Source of the DNA: Inquilinus limosus
GTDB lineage: Bacteria; Pseudomonadota; Alphaproteobacteria; DSM-16000; Inquilinaceae
Reading direction: 5' to 3'
Assembly: GCF_002195995.1 (NCBI RefSeq)
Contig: NZ_NHON01000015.1
Coordinates: 32,307-96,306 of the forward strand
Length of the DNA: 64,000 bases
Shown: positions 47,500 to 55,922 of the stretch, in pieces
Numbering within the stretch: position 1 is the stretch's first letter
How the letters are laid out: the number at the start of each line of letters is the position of its first letter
Position numbers and translations under genes: made by a program
Notes under the pieces: model-generated
The model's database searches: none
What the model saw: only the letters and a program-made list of their open reading frames with translations
What the model was told of the DNA's origin: nothing

Positions 47500-49452
47500 A
47501 TGCCCGACATCACCCGCCGCACCACCCTGAAGGCGGGCGTCGCCGCCGCCGCGATCGGCCTGGCCCCCGCCGCGCTGCGGGCCGCGGCGCCGAAACTCAA
47601 GCTGCGGATCCTGGAGACGACGGATCTGCATGTCGCCGTCTTCCCCTATGACTACTATCGCGACAAGGGCGACGACACGATGGGCCTGGCCCGCACCGCC
47701 ACGGTGCTGGCCGCTGCCCGGGCCGAGGCCGGCAACGTCCTGCTGTTCGACAATGGCGACGTGATCCAGGGCAACCCGATGGGCGACTACGTCGCCTATC
47801 AGCAAGGGCTGGACGGCGGCGCGGTGCACCCGATCGTCAAGGCCATGAACCTGCTGGCCTATGACTGCGGCACCATGGGCAACCACGAGTTCAACTACGG
47901 GCTCGACTATCTCGGCAAGGCCATGATGCAGGGGGCGAACTTCCCGCTGGTCTGCGCCAACCTGCTGAAGCCGGATGGCAGCCCCTATCTGGCGCCGTAC
48001 AAGATCCTGGAGCGGACGCTGAAGGACGACAGCGGCGCCGCGGTGCCGGTGAAGATCGGCGTCATCGGCTTCGTGCCGCCGCAGATCATGCAGTGGGACC
48101 AGGGCCATCTCGCAGGCCATGTCACCACCACCGACATCGTCGACGCGGCGAAGAAATACGTGCCGGAGCTGCGCCAGGCCGGCGCCGAGCTGGTGGTGGC
48201 GCTGTGCCATTCCGGCATCGCCGGCGGCCCGCGCGAGGGCGGCGAGGAGAACGCCGCCCTGTTCCTGGCCGAGGTGCCGGGCATCGACGTGATCCTGACC
48301 GGCCACCAGCACCGCGTCTTCCCCGGCCCGGACTTCGCCGGCATCGACGGCGTGGATGCGGAGCGCGGGACGCTGCACGGCATCCCGGCGGTGATGGCCG
48401 GCTTCTGGGGCAGCCATCTCGGCATCATCGACCTGGAGCTGCAGCACGACGGCACCGCCTGGACGGTCGCGGCCTTCAAGACCGAGGCGCGGCCGATCTA
48501 TGAGCGCAAGGACCGCAAGGTGACGCCGCTGGTGGAGTCGAAGCCGGAGGTGCTGGCGGCGGCGCAGCCGGAGCACGACGCCACCCTGGCCTATGTGCGC
48601 CAGCCGGTCGGCGAGATCACCGCCCCGATCACCAGCTATTTCGCCCTGGTGGCGGACGACCCGTCGGTGCAGATCGTCAGCCAGGCCCAGCTCTGGTACG
48701 TCGCCCCGCTCCTGGCCGGCACGGCGGCGGCCGGGCTGCCGCTCTTGTCCGCCGCCGCGCCGTTCAAGGCCGGCGGCCGCGGCGGGCCGGACTACTACAC
48801 CAGCGTCCCGGCCGGGCCGATCGCGATCAAGAACGTCGCCGACCTGTACCTCTACCCGAACACGGTGCGGGCGGTGCGCGTCTCCGGCGCCATCGTGCGC
48901 GAGTGGCTGGAGCGATCGGCCGGCATCTTCAACCGGATCGACCCGGCGAAGGCGGAGGAACAGCCGCTGATCGACCCGTCCTTCCCGTCCTACAATTTCG
49001 ACGTGATCGACGGCGTGACCTACCGGATCGACCTCTCCCAGCCCTCGCGCTACGACGGCGACGGCAAGCTGGCGGCGCCGGATTCGCACCGAATCGTCGA
49101 CCTGTCGTTCGAGGGCAAGCCGATCGACGAAAAGCAGGATTTCGTCGTCGTCACCAACAACTACCGCGCCGGGGGCGGCGGCAGCTTCCCGGGGCTGGAC
49201 GGCAAGAACATCGTGGTCGAGGCGCCCGACACCAACCGCGACGTGCTGGTGCGCTTCATCCACGAGCAGGGCAAGATCAACCCGACCGCCGACGGCAACT
49301 GGGGCTTCGTGCCGCTGCCGAAGACCACGGTCGTGACCTTCGCCAGCGCCCCCGCCGCCGCCCAGGCGGCGATGCCGCCGGGCCTGGGCATCGAACCGAT
49401 GGGCGACGCGGGGGACGGTTTCGCCAAGTACCGGCTGGTGTTCGCGGGGTAG
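47500..49452 (+). CDS. cpdB: Tat-exported 2',3'-cyclic-nucleotide 2'-phosphodiesterase / 3'-nucleotidase (CpdB-like)
   Basis: A 650-residue periplasmic enzyme. Tat signal ITRRTTLKAGVAAAAIGLAP precedes a calcineurin-like domain (RILETTDLHVAVFPYDYY, LFDNGDVIQGNPMGDY, GTMGNHEFNYGLDYL, VVALCHSGI, LTGHQHRVFPG) and a 5'-nucleotidase C-terminal domain (YLYPNTVRAVRVSG, NNYRAGGGGSFPG). It releases phosphate and nucleosides from external nucleotides. Start ATG 47500 follows CAGGAG. The 203 bp upstream hold no gene. Confidence 0.93.
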   Translation: MPDITRRTTLKAGVAAAAIGLAPAALRAAAPKLKLRILETTDLHVAVFPYDYYRDKGDDTMGLARTATVLAAARAEAGNVLLFDNGDVIQGNPMGDYVAYQQGLDGGAVHPIVKAMNLLAYDCGTMGNHEFNYGLDYLGKAMMQGANFPLVCANLLKPDGSPYLAPYKILERTLKDDSGAAVPVKIGVIGFVPPQIMQWDQGHLAGHVTTTDIVDAAKKYVPELRQAGAELVVALCHSGIAGGPREGGEENAALFLAEVPGIDVILTGHQHRVFPGPDFAGIDGVDAERGTLHGIPAVMAGFWGSHLGIIDLELQHDGTAWTVAAFKTEARPIYERKDRKVTPLVESKPEVLAAAQPEHDATLAYVRQPVGEITAPITSYFALVADDPSVQIVSQAQLWYVAPLLAGTAAAGLPLLSAAAPFKAGGRGGPDYYTSVPAGPIAIKNVADLYLYPNTVRAVRVSGAIVREWLERSAGIFNRIDPAKAEEQPLIDPSFPSYNFDVIDGVTYRIDLSQPSRYDGDGKLAAPDSHRIVDLSFEGKPIDEKQDFVVVTNNYRAGGGGSFPGLDGKNIVVEAPDTNRDVLVRFIHEQGKINPTADGNWGFVPLPKTTVVTFASAPAAAQAAMPPGLGIEPMGDAGDGFAKYRLVFAG

Positions 49453-49461
49453 AGGGCGTTC

Positions 49462-49809
49462 TCAGTGCCGAAGCCGACCCAGGATCTGCCGCCTGTGGTC
49501 GGCGCCCCCGAAGAACACGGCCAGGATTCTGACTTCGGACACCGGCTCGTCGATCTCGAAATAGAAGACGAAGCTCTTGTCGGTCACGGTGCGGATGCCG
49601 GGTCGGATGCGAGGGTGCTCGGTGCCCCGATGCGGGTGGGTCTCGAAGGTCCGCATGTAGGCGAGCGCGTCGTCGATCCGAGAAGCGGCGCGTTCGACCG
49701 CGTTCGCCACGTCGTCTCCCAGATCCTGGTAGACCCGGACCAGATGGTCCTCGATCAGGTCGAGGTCCCGCGTGACGCCGGGTGCGCGGCGAACCCTATA
49801 GCGGCGCAC
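49462..49809 (-). CDS. ParE/RelE-type toxin
   Basis: A 115-residue ParE-superfamily protein (VTRDLDLIEDHLVRVYQDLG, HRGTEHPRIRPGIRTVTDKS, YFEIDEPVSEVRILAVFFGG). ParE toxins typically inhibit gyrase. It starts at GTG 49809 and overlaps the antitoxin 3' end by 14 bp, so translation is coupled. The catalytic or gyrase-binding face cannot be checked here. Confidence 0.85.
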   Translation of the reverse strand: MRRYRVRRAPGVTRDLDLIEDHLVRVYQDLGDDVANAVERAASRIDDALAYMRTFETHPHRGTEHPRIRPGIRTVTDKSFVFYFEIDEPVSEVRILAVFFGGADHRRQILGRLRH

Positions 49810-50068
49810 GCGCCTTCCGTTTCCGCTGCAGCATTGCCCGGGTCTCCGCCTCGCCCTCGTCCAGGTCGACAAAGGGTCCCGCCCGGCGTTGATCGATCAG
49901 CGTCCGGAGCGCCTGGAGCTCAGCATCTTGCATCTCGTTGTCGCGGCGCAGCATGTCGAGCCCGCGCTGAAGCACCGCGCTGAGGCTCGGGTACTGGCCG
50001 CTGTCCACCAAGCCACGGGCATAGGCTTCCTGGTCGTCGGTCAGCGAAATCGAGGTCTTGACGGTCAT
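49796..50068 (-). CDS. ParD-type antitoxin
   Basis: A 90-residue ribbon-helix-helix antitoxin: MTVKTSISLTDDQEAYARGL, QYPSLSAVLQRGLDMLRRDN, and an acidic C-terminal tail (FVDLDEGEAETRAML) that would bind the toxin. A strong CAGGAGG precedes ATG 50068. It should repress its own promoter, where a CTACTCAGTAG palindrome lies. Confidence 0.88.
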   Translation of the reverse strand: MTVKTSISLTDDQEAYARGLVDSGQYPSLSAVLQRGLDMLRRDNEMQDAELQALRTLIDQRRAGPFVDLDEGEAETRAMLQRKRKARAPL

Positions 50069-50090
50069 CGGTGCCTCCTGCCGCACTATA

Positions 50091-50101
50091 CTACTCAGTA
50101 G
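50091..50101. promoter_or_regulatory. Palindrome upstream of parD
   Basis: CTACT-C-AGTAG is an 11-bp palindrome about 25 bp before the antitoxin start, next to ACTATA. It is a natural candidate operator for the ribbon-helix-helix antitoxin. Confidence 0.5.
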
Positions 50102-50122
50102 CACCAACGTCCAAGAGCGTCG

Positions 50123-51655
50123 TCAATCCGCATGCACCGACACCGCCGGCGCGCTGCCGCCGCCCTTGGGCTTGCGCAGCAGGATCAGCAGCGGGATCGC
50201 GGCGATCGCCAGCACCATCAGCAGCTTGAAGTCGTCGATATAGGCGATCAGCGAGGCCTGCTGGTTCACCATCTGGTCGACCATGGCGCGGCCGGTCAGC
50301 GTGGCCGGCGACATCATGTCCGGCAGCTGCTGCACCGCCGGGCTGAAGGCAGTGACATGCTCGCCCAGCAGCTGGTGGTTGACCTGGGTGTTGCGGGTCA
50401 GCAGCGCGGTGACGATCGAGATGCCGATCGAGCTGCCGAGGTTGCGCGACACGCTGTAGATGCCCGCCCCCTCGTCCAGATACAGCCGCGGCAGGGTCGA
50501 GAACGCCATGGTCGAGAGCGGCACGAAGACCAGTCCGAGGCCGGCGCCCTGCACCAGGCCGTCGACCATGAACTCGGTCTGCGAGATGTCGAGGTTGTAG
50601 CCGCTCATCCGCCACAGCGAGCCGATGATCATGGCCAGCCCGGTCAGCAGCAGGATGCGGGTGTCGACCTTGCCGATCAGGCGGCCCACCACCATCATCG
50701 CCGCCATGGTGCCGATGCCGCGCGGGCCCATCACCAGGCCGGCGGTGACCACCGGATAGCCCAGCATGTTCTGCAGGAACGGCGTCGCCAGGGCCATGAT
50801 CGAGTAGTAGAGCGACCCGACGATCGCCATCACCACCATCGCCACCACGAAGTTGCGGTCGGTGAACAGCGCCGGCCGCACGAAGGGCGCGTCCGCCGTC
50901 AGCAGGTGGATGACGAAGAGGTAGAAGCCGAGCACCGCCAGCACCAGCTCGATGATGATCTCGAGCGAGTTGAACCAGTCCTGGTCCTGGCCGCGGTCGA
51001 GCATCATCTGCAGCGCGCCGATGCCGAGGCTGAGGAAGGCGAAGCCGAGCCAGTCGAAGCGCTTGGCCGCCTGCTTGCCGCTGTCGGACATGAAGATCCA
51101 CATCCCGGCCAGCGCCAGGGCGCCGATCGGCACGTTGATGTAGAACACCCAGCGCCAGGAGTAGTGGTCGGTCAGCCAGCCGCCGAGCACGGGGCCGAGG
51201 ATCGGGCCGACCATGACGCCGACGCCCCAGATCGCCATGGCCTGGCCGCGCCGCTCCGGCGGGTTGATGTCGATCACCGTGGCCTGGGACAGCGGCACCA
51301 GCGGCGCGCCGAACACGCCCTGCAGCAGCCGGAAGCCGACGATCTCGGTGACGTTCTGGGCCAGGCCGCACAGCACCGATGCGACGACGAAGCCGATCAC
51401 CGAGATGATGAACAGGTTCTTGCGGCCGATGCGGCTGACCAGGGCGCCGGTGACCGGCGTCATGATCGCCGCGGCGACGATGTAGGAAGTCAGGACCCAG
51501 TTGATCTGGTCCTGGTTGGCGCCGAGATTGCCCTGCATGTAGGGCAGGGCGATGTTGGCGATGGTGGTGTCCAGCGCCTGCATGATGGTCGCCAGCATCA
51601 CGCAGACCGTGATCATCCCCCGGTAGGGGACGGTTTCGCCTGGGGCTGCCATCAC
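50123..51655 (-). CDS. EmrB/QacA-type (DHA2) multidrug efflux MFS transporter
   Basis: A 510-residue 14-segment MFS protein. Seen: LDTTIANIALPYMQGNL (motif D1 region), GRKNLFIISVIGFVVASVLC, FRLLQGVFGAPLVPLSQA, WGVGVMVGPILGPVLGGWL (motif C of drug antiporters). With EmrA and an outer-membrane channel it exports hydrophobic compounds. Its start overlaps the end of emrA (ATGA). Confidence 0.93.
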   Translation of the reverse strand: MMAAPGETVPYRGMITVCVMLATIMQALDTTIANIALPYMQGNLGANQDQINWVLTSYIVAAAIMTPVTGALVSRIGRKNLFIISVIGFVVASVLCGLAQNVTEIVGFRLLQGVFGAPLVPLSQATVIDINPPERRGQAMAIWGVGVMVGPILGPVLGGWLTDHYSWRWVFYINVPIGALALAGMWIFMSDSGKQAAKRFDWLGFAFLSLGIGALQMMLDRGQDQDWFNSLEIIIELVLAVLGFYLFVIHLLTADAPFVRPALFTDRNFVVAMVVMAIVGSLYYSIMALATPFLQNMLGYPVVTAGLVMGPRGIGTMAAMMVVGRLIGKVDTRILLLTGLAMIIGSLWRMSGYNLDISQTEFMVDGLVQGAGLGLVFVPLSTMAFSTLPRLYLDEGAGIYSVSRNLGSSIGISIVTALLTRNTQVNHQLLGEHVTAFSPAVQQLPDMMSPATLTGRAMVDQMVNQQASLIAYIDDFKLLMVLAIAAIPLLILLRKPKGGGSAPAVSVHAD

Positions 51656-52785
51656 TGTGCTCCGAACGCCGTGCCTCCGAGGAAGGGCAGGCCGCGGGCA
51701 TGGCCGGTGTCGATCGCGACCTCGGTGCTCATGCCTGCGCGCAGCTGCGGCTTGCCGGCGGTGTCGACCAGGACGCGGACCGGGATGCGCTGGGTCACCT
51801 TCACCCAGTTGCCGCTGGAGTTCTGCGGCGGCAGCAGCGAGAACTCGGCACCGCTGGCCGGGCTGAGGCTGTCGACCTTGCCCTGCCAGGTGACGCCCGG
51901 ATAGGTGTCGACCGTGACCTCGACCGGCTGGCCGGTCTTGACGTTGGTCAGATCGGTCTCGTTCAGGTTGGCGTCGATCCAGACCTTGTCGGAGCGGACG
52001 ATCGCCAGCACTGGCGACCCGGCGGTGACATAGGCGCCGGGCAGCACCGCATCGGCCTTGGCGGCGATGCCGGGGAACGGCGCCTTGACCTGGGTGTGGT
52101 CGAGGTCGAGCTGCGCCTGGTCGCGCCGGGCCTGGGCCTGGCGATAGGGCGGATAGTCGGCCAGCGCCAGGTCGGCGTCGCCGCCCAGCTTGGCCAGGGT
52201 CATGCCGATCTGCGACTGGGTGACGTCGACATTGCTCTTGGCCACGTCCAGCGCCTGGCGGGCATCGTCGAGCGACGACTGCGAGGCGTTGCCGTTCCTG
52301 GCCAGGGCGGAGATGCGGTCGAAGTCCTTCTGGCGATAGTCCTGGGTGGTGCGGGCCTGGTCCAGCGTCGCCTTCTGCTCCACCAGGTTCGCCTTGATGC
52401 CCTGGAAGTCGAAGGCGGACTGGCGCATGTCGGCCTCCGCCTGCTCCAGCGCGTAGCGCGGCGCCCGGTCGTCGATGTGGAACAGCACCTGGCCGGCCTT
52501 GACCGGCTGGTTGGTGGCGACGTCGATGGCGACCAGCCGGCCCGAGATCTCGGGCGCGATCGACACCGTGTCGGCATGGACATAGGCGTTGTCGGTGCCG
52601 GCGTAGCGGCCGCCCATGGCGTAGAGCGCCAGCCCCACCACCGCCACGACCAGCGGCACGCCGCCCAGCAGCACCAGGCGCAGGCCGCGCCGGCGCCGCT
52701 TCGGCGGCGACGCGATCGGCGCGGGCGTCCCGCTGGCCGGCTGCGGCTGGGATTTCAGGGTGGAGTCGTTGCTACCGTCCGGCAT
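51652..52785 (-). CDS. EmrA/HlyD-family membrane fusion protein
   Basis: A 377-residue periplasmic adaptor. One N-terminal membrane anchor (LVLLGGVPLVVAVVGLALY) precedes a lipoyl/barrel-sandwich half (DTVSIAPEISGRLVAIDVAT), a coiled-coil hairpin (about 110-210), and the second half (PFPGIAAKADAVLPGAYVTA). Overlaps emrB by 4 bp and starts just after the MarR stop, forming a MarR-EmrA-EmrB operon. Confidence 0.93.
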   Translation of the reverse strand: MPDGSNDSTLKSQPQPASGTPAPIASPPKRRRRGLRLVLLGGVPLVVAVVGLALYAMGGRYAGTDNAYVHADTVSIAPEISGRLVAIDVATNQPVKAGQVLFHIDDRAPRYALEQAEADMRQSAFDFQGIKANLVEQKATLDQARTTQDYRQKDFDRISALARNGNASQSSLDDARQALDVAKSNVDVTQSQIGMTLAKLGGDADLALADYPPYRQAQARRDQAQLDLDHTQVKAPFPGIAAKADAVLPGAYVTAGSPVLAIVRSDKVWIDANLNETDLTNVKTGQPVEVTVDTYPGVTWQGKVDSLSPASGAEFSLLPPQNSSGNWVKVTQRIPVRVLVDTAGKPQLRAGMSTEVAIDTGHARGLPFLGGTAFGAQ

Positions 52786-52788
52786 GTC

Positions 52789-53265
52789 TCAGCACCGCTT
52801 GGCGGCATCGGCCGCCGGTTCGTCGGAATCACAGGTCAGCCTGGTCTTCATCAGCTGCAGGTCGCCGATCAGCCGGACCATGACCTCGGCCGGCAGCTGG
52901 GCGTTGGTGTCCTCCTGCCACTGCGCGATCACGGCCTCGAGCCGGTCGACCACCGGCCGCGCGGGCGGCAGCAGGTGCAGCGAATAGGCGCGCCGGTCGT
53001 TCGGGTCCCGCCGCCGCTCGACCCAGCCGCGCTTCTCCATCCGGTCGAGCAGGCCGGTGACGGTCATCTTCTCGACATCCAGCATCTCGGCCAGGCGCGC
53101 CTGGGTGATGCCGGGGTTGCGGTCGAGGAAGATCAGCACCCGGTATTGCGGCCGGGACAGGTCGAGGCCGGCCGCGCGCACCCGCTCCTCGAAGCGGCGG
53201 CGCAGCACCTGGTCCAGATCCTTGATCAGCGTGTAGAGGCTGACGAGAGGCTTGATCTCGCTCAT
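52789..53265 (-). CDS. MarR-family regulator of the emr operon
   Basis: A 158-residue MarR protein: LDLSRPQYRVLIFLDRNPGI, RLAEMLDVEKMTVTGLLDRM and RRDPNDRRAYSLHLL form the winged helix. First gene of the operon, it probably represses the operon and is released by drug-like ligands, as EmrR/MprA does. The AT-rich upstream GTAAACTGCCTTAC stretch may hold its site. Confidence 0.9.
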   Translation of the reverse strand: MSEIKPLVSLYTLIKDLDQVLRRRFEERVRAAGLDLSRPQYRVLIFLDRNPGITQARLAEMLDVEKMTVTGLLDRMEKRGWVERRRDPNDRRAYSLHLLPPARPVVDRLEAVIAQWQEDTNAQLPAEVMVRLIGDLQLMKTRLTCDSDEPAADAAKRC

Positions 53266-53415
53266 AGAGACTAAACGACCTGACTGTAAACTGCCTTACT
53301 ATATGGCCCCTGACCGACGCCGGCAAACTCTGGACCCATCGGTCCAGCGCAGGGCAGCCGACAGGAATTCGCGCAGCGGGGCCGGTTTCTCGCCCTCTCC
53401 CATCCGCCCCTCGGC

Positions 53416-53501
53416 GTCATTGCGAGGAGGCGAAGCCGACGAAGCAATCCAGGGGCCGGTTCGCATTGGCCCCTGGATTGCTTCGCTGCGCTCGCAATGA
53501 C
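53416..53501. repeat. Palindromic repeat, family C copy 2
   Basis: An 86-bp copy of the element at 30090-30173, with left arm GTCATTGCGAGGAGGCGAAG to AATCCAGGGGCC and right arm GGCCCCTGGATTGCTTCG to GCAATGAC. This copy pairs better (intact GGGGCC/GGCCCC ends). It occupies part of the 323-bp gap between marR and pbpC, where no gene is seen. Confidence 0.88.
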
Positions 53502-53588
53502 GGTGGTGGGATTCTGAAAAGGTCTCATCGTCCTCATCCCGTGGCGCAGCGGCGCGCACGGCATGACGATCAATCCGTCAACAGAAGG

Positions 53589-55712
53589 TCAGCGCAGCCA
53601 GACCCGGGCCGTGGCGGTGGCGCCGGTGGCGTCGATCACGGTGATCTGGGCCGCGCCCGGGCCCGGCGGCGTCCAGTCGGCGTCGCGCTTCAGCGGCGAG
53701 GACGGGATCGGCCTTCCGTCGACCATCCACAGGAACGGCCGGCGCCCGCCTGTGGCGACCAGGGACAGGGAGCCGAAGCGGTCGCCATCCTGCGGCCGCT
53801 CCACCGCCGCGCCATCGGCCGGGAAGGCGATCACCAGCGGTTCCAGCCCGGCCAGCGACGGCAGCGGCGCCAGCGACACCGGGCCGGCGGCCAGCCGCTT
53901 CAGCCGCGGCGGCAGGTCCTCCGCCCGCAGCACCGGCGTGCCGGACGGCGCCGGGCCGACCACGTCGCGGGTCGGCGGCGGCAGCAGGGCGAAGGCGCGG
54001 AACAGCAGCGGCGCCGCAGTGTTGCGGCCGAAGCGGTCGGGGCTGGGCGACCCGTCCGGCCGGCCGACCCAGACACCGATCGTGTGCTCGGCGTCGAAGC
54101 CGATCGCCCAGGCGTCGCGGAAGCCGTAGGAGGTGCCGGTCTTGAAGGCGATGCGGCGGCCGTCGCGCATCAGCCCGGGATCGGCCATGGCCACCGGCGG
54201 CGGGGCCGAGGCGAGGATGTCGGTGACATACCAGGCGGCCGAGGGGTCGAGGATGCGCGGGCCGTCGTCGCCGGAGGGCGGGGCATCGGCGCGCCAGACC
54301 AGGTCGGGCACGATGCCGCCGCGGGCGATGCCGGCATAGAGGCGGACGAGGTCGAGCAGCGTGGTGCCGCCGCCGCCCAGCGCCACCGCCAGGCTGGGCA
54401 GCACCGTCGGGTCGTCGAAGCGCAGCGGCGCGCCGGCCTGGCGCAGCCTTGCGGCGAAGCGGGCCGGGCCGACATGGTCCAGCATCTGCACCGCCGGGAT
54501 GTTCAGGGATCGCTGCAGCGCCTCGCGCACCGAGACCTCGCCGGAGAAGCCGGGGTCGAAATTGCTCGGCGCGTAGTCGCCGAAGCGCATCGGCAGGTCC
54601 AGCACCACCGTCTCCGGCAGGATGATGCGATCCTCGAACCCCATGCCATAGATGAAGGGCTTGAGCGCCGAGCCGGGCGAGCGCACGGCGCGGGCGAGGT
54701 CCATCTGGCCGTCGCGCCGCTCCTCGAAGAAGGTGCCGGAGCCGAGATAGCCGACCACCCGGCCAGTCGCGTTCTCCACCACCACCGCGGCCAGGTTGCT
54801 GCTGGCGTCGAGGCCGCGCAGCGACCGATCGGCCAGCTCCTCCAGCCCCGCCTGCAGCCGTCCGTCGATGGTGCTGCGCAGCACCTCCTCATCCCGGTTG
54901 CCGGCCAGCAGCCGCTCGGCCAGGTGCGGTGCCCGGAACGGCAGCGGCTGCCGGGTGGTCGGGGTCGGCTGCTCGGTCGCCTCGCGCGCCGCCTGCGGGT
55001 CCAGCGCCCCGGCGGCGGCGACGCGCATCAGCACCCGGTCGCGCGCCGCCCGCGCCGATTTCGGGAAGCGGTCGGGCCGCAGCCTTGTGGGCGATTGCGG
55101 CAGCGCCACCAGGAGCGCCGCCTCGCCCGGCGTCAGCAGCTTCGGCTCCTTGCCGAAATAGGCCAGGGACGCGGCCCGCACGCCTTCGAGATTGCCGCCG
55201 AACGGCGCCAGGGTCAGGTAGATGCCGAGGATCTCGTCCTTCGAATAGTGCATCTCCAGTTGCAGCGCCCGCGCCATCTCGATCAGCTTCGAGCCGAGGG
55301 TGCGCGGCCGCGGCTCCAGCAGGCGCACGGCCTGCATGGTCAGGGTCGAGGCGCCGGAGACGACGCCGCCATGCCGCACCATCTGGCCGAAGGCGCGGGC
55401 GGTGGACAGCGGGTCGATGCCGAGATGCCGGCGGAAGCGCTTGTCCTCATAGGCCTGCAGCAGGGCGAGGTAGAGCGGCGACACGTCGCCGACCATCGCC
55501 TTCAGCCGCCAGGTGCCGTCCCGGGCGGTGAAGGCGCGCAGCAGCTGCCCGTCCTTGTCGAGGACGATGGTCGAGCGGTCGAGATAGCGGTCGAGCGCCG
55601 GCGGGTAGCGGGCGTCGAGCCAGAACGCCGTGCCGACGACCAGCACGGCGAGGACGGTGAACGCCCCCGCCTCGATCGCGATCCTTCGCCAGATGCCCCG
55701 AGTCGCCGCCAT
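53589..55712 (-). CDS. pbpC: Penicillin-binding protein 1C
   Basis: A 707-residue class A PBP. One N-terminal anchor (AGAFTVLAVLVVGTAFWL), a GT51 domain with Glu89 (QAYEDKRFRRHLGIDP; GASTLTMQAVRLLEPR), transpeptidase SxxK (RSPGSALKPFIYGMGFED), SxN (QRSLNIPAV), KTG (IAFKTGTSYGFRDAW), and a C-terminal BiPBP_C domain (PADGAAVERPQDG, FLWMVDGRPI). The alpha-2-macroglobulin gene that often accompanies pbpC is not adjacent. Confidence 0.94.
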   Translation of the reverse strand: MAATRGIWRRIAIEAGAFTVLAVLVVGTAFWLDARYPPALDRYLDRSTIVLDKDGQLLRAFTARDGTWRLKAMVGDVSPLYLALLQAYEDKRFRRHLGIDPLSTARAFGQMVRHGGVVSGASTLTMQAVRLLEPRPRTLGSKLIEMARALQLEMHYSKDEILGIYLTLAPFGGNLEGVRAASLAYFGKEPKLLTPGEAALLVALPQSPTRLRPDRFPKSARAARDRVLMRVAAAGALDPQAAREATEQPTPTTRQPLPFRAPHLAERLLAGNRDEEVLRSTIDGRLQAGLEELADRSLRGLDASSNLAAVVVENATGRVVGYLGSGTFFEERRDGQMDLARAVRSPGSALKPFIYGMGFEDRIILPETVVLDLPMRFGDYAPSNFDPGFSGEVSVREALQRSLNIPAVQMLDHVGPARFAARLRQAGAPLRFDDPTVLPSLAVALGGGGTTLLDLVRLYAGIARGGIVPDLVWRADAPPSGDDGPRILDPSAAWYVTDILASAPPPVAMADPGLMRDGRRIAFKTGTSYGFRDAWAIGFDAEHTIGVWVGRPDGSPSPDRFGRNTAAPLLFRAFALLPPPTRDVVGPAPSGTPVLRAEDLPPRLKRLAAGPVSLAPLPSLAGLEPLVIAFPADGAAVERPQDGDRFGSLSLVATGGRRPFLWMVDGRPIPSSPLKRDADWTPPGPGAAQITVIDATGATATARVWLR

Positions 55713-55922
55713 GCCGCCAGTCTAGCGCAGCCGATGGCGGATTGATGGCCGAAGCGGGCAGAGGCCGCGGCGGCCGCACCGCGATGCGATGCATGGATTT
55801 CCATGAGGTGCGTCCCGGGCCAGGGCGGGGGTAGGATGGGTGCGACCCTGGATGTCGATGACAAGCGTTGGGCGGAGCGTTCACGGTCCCTGGCGTTCAG
55901 TGTCCGGCAGGAGCAGCCGATC

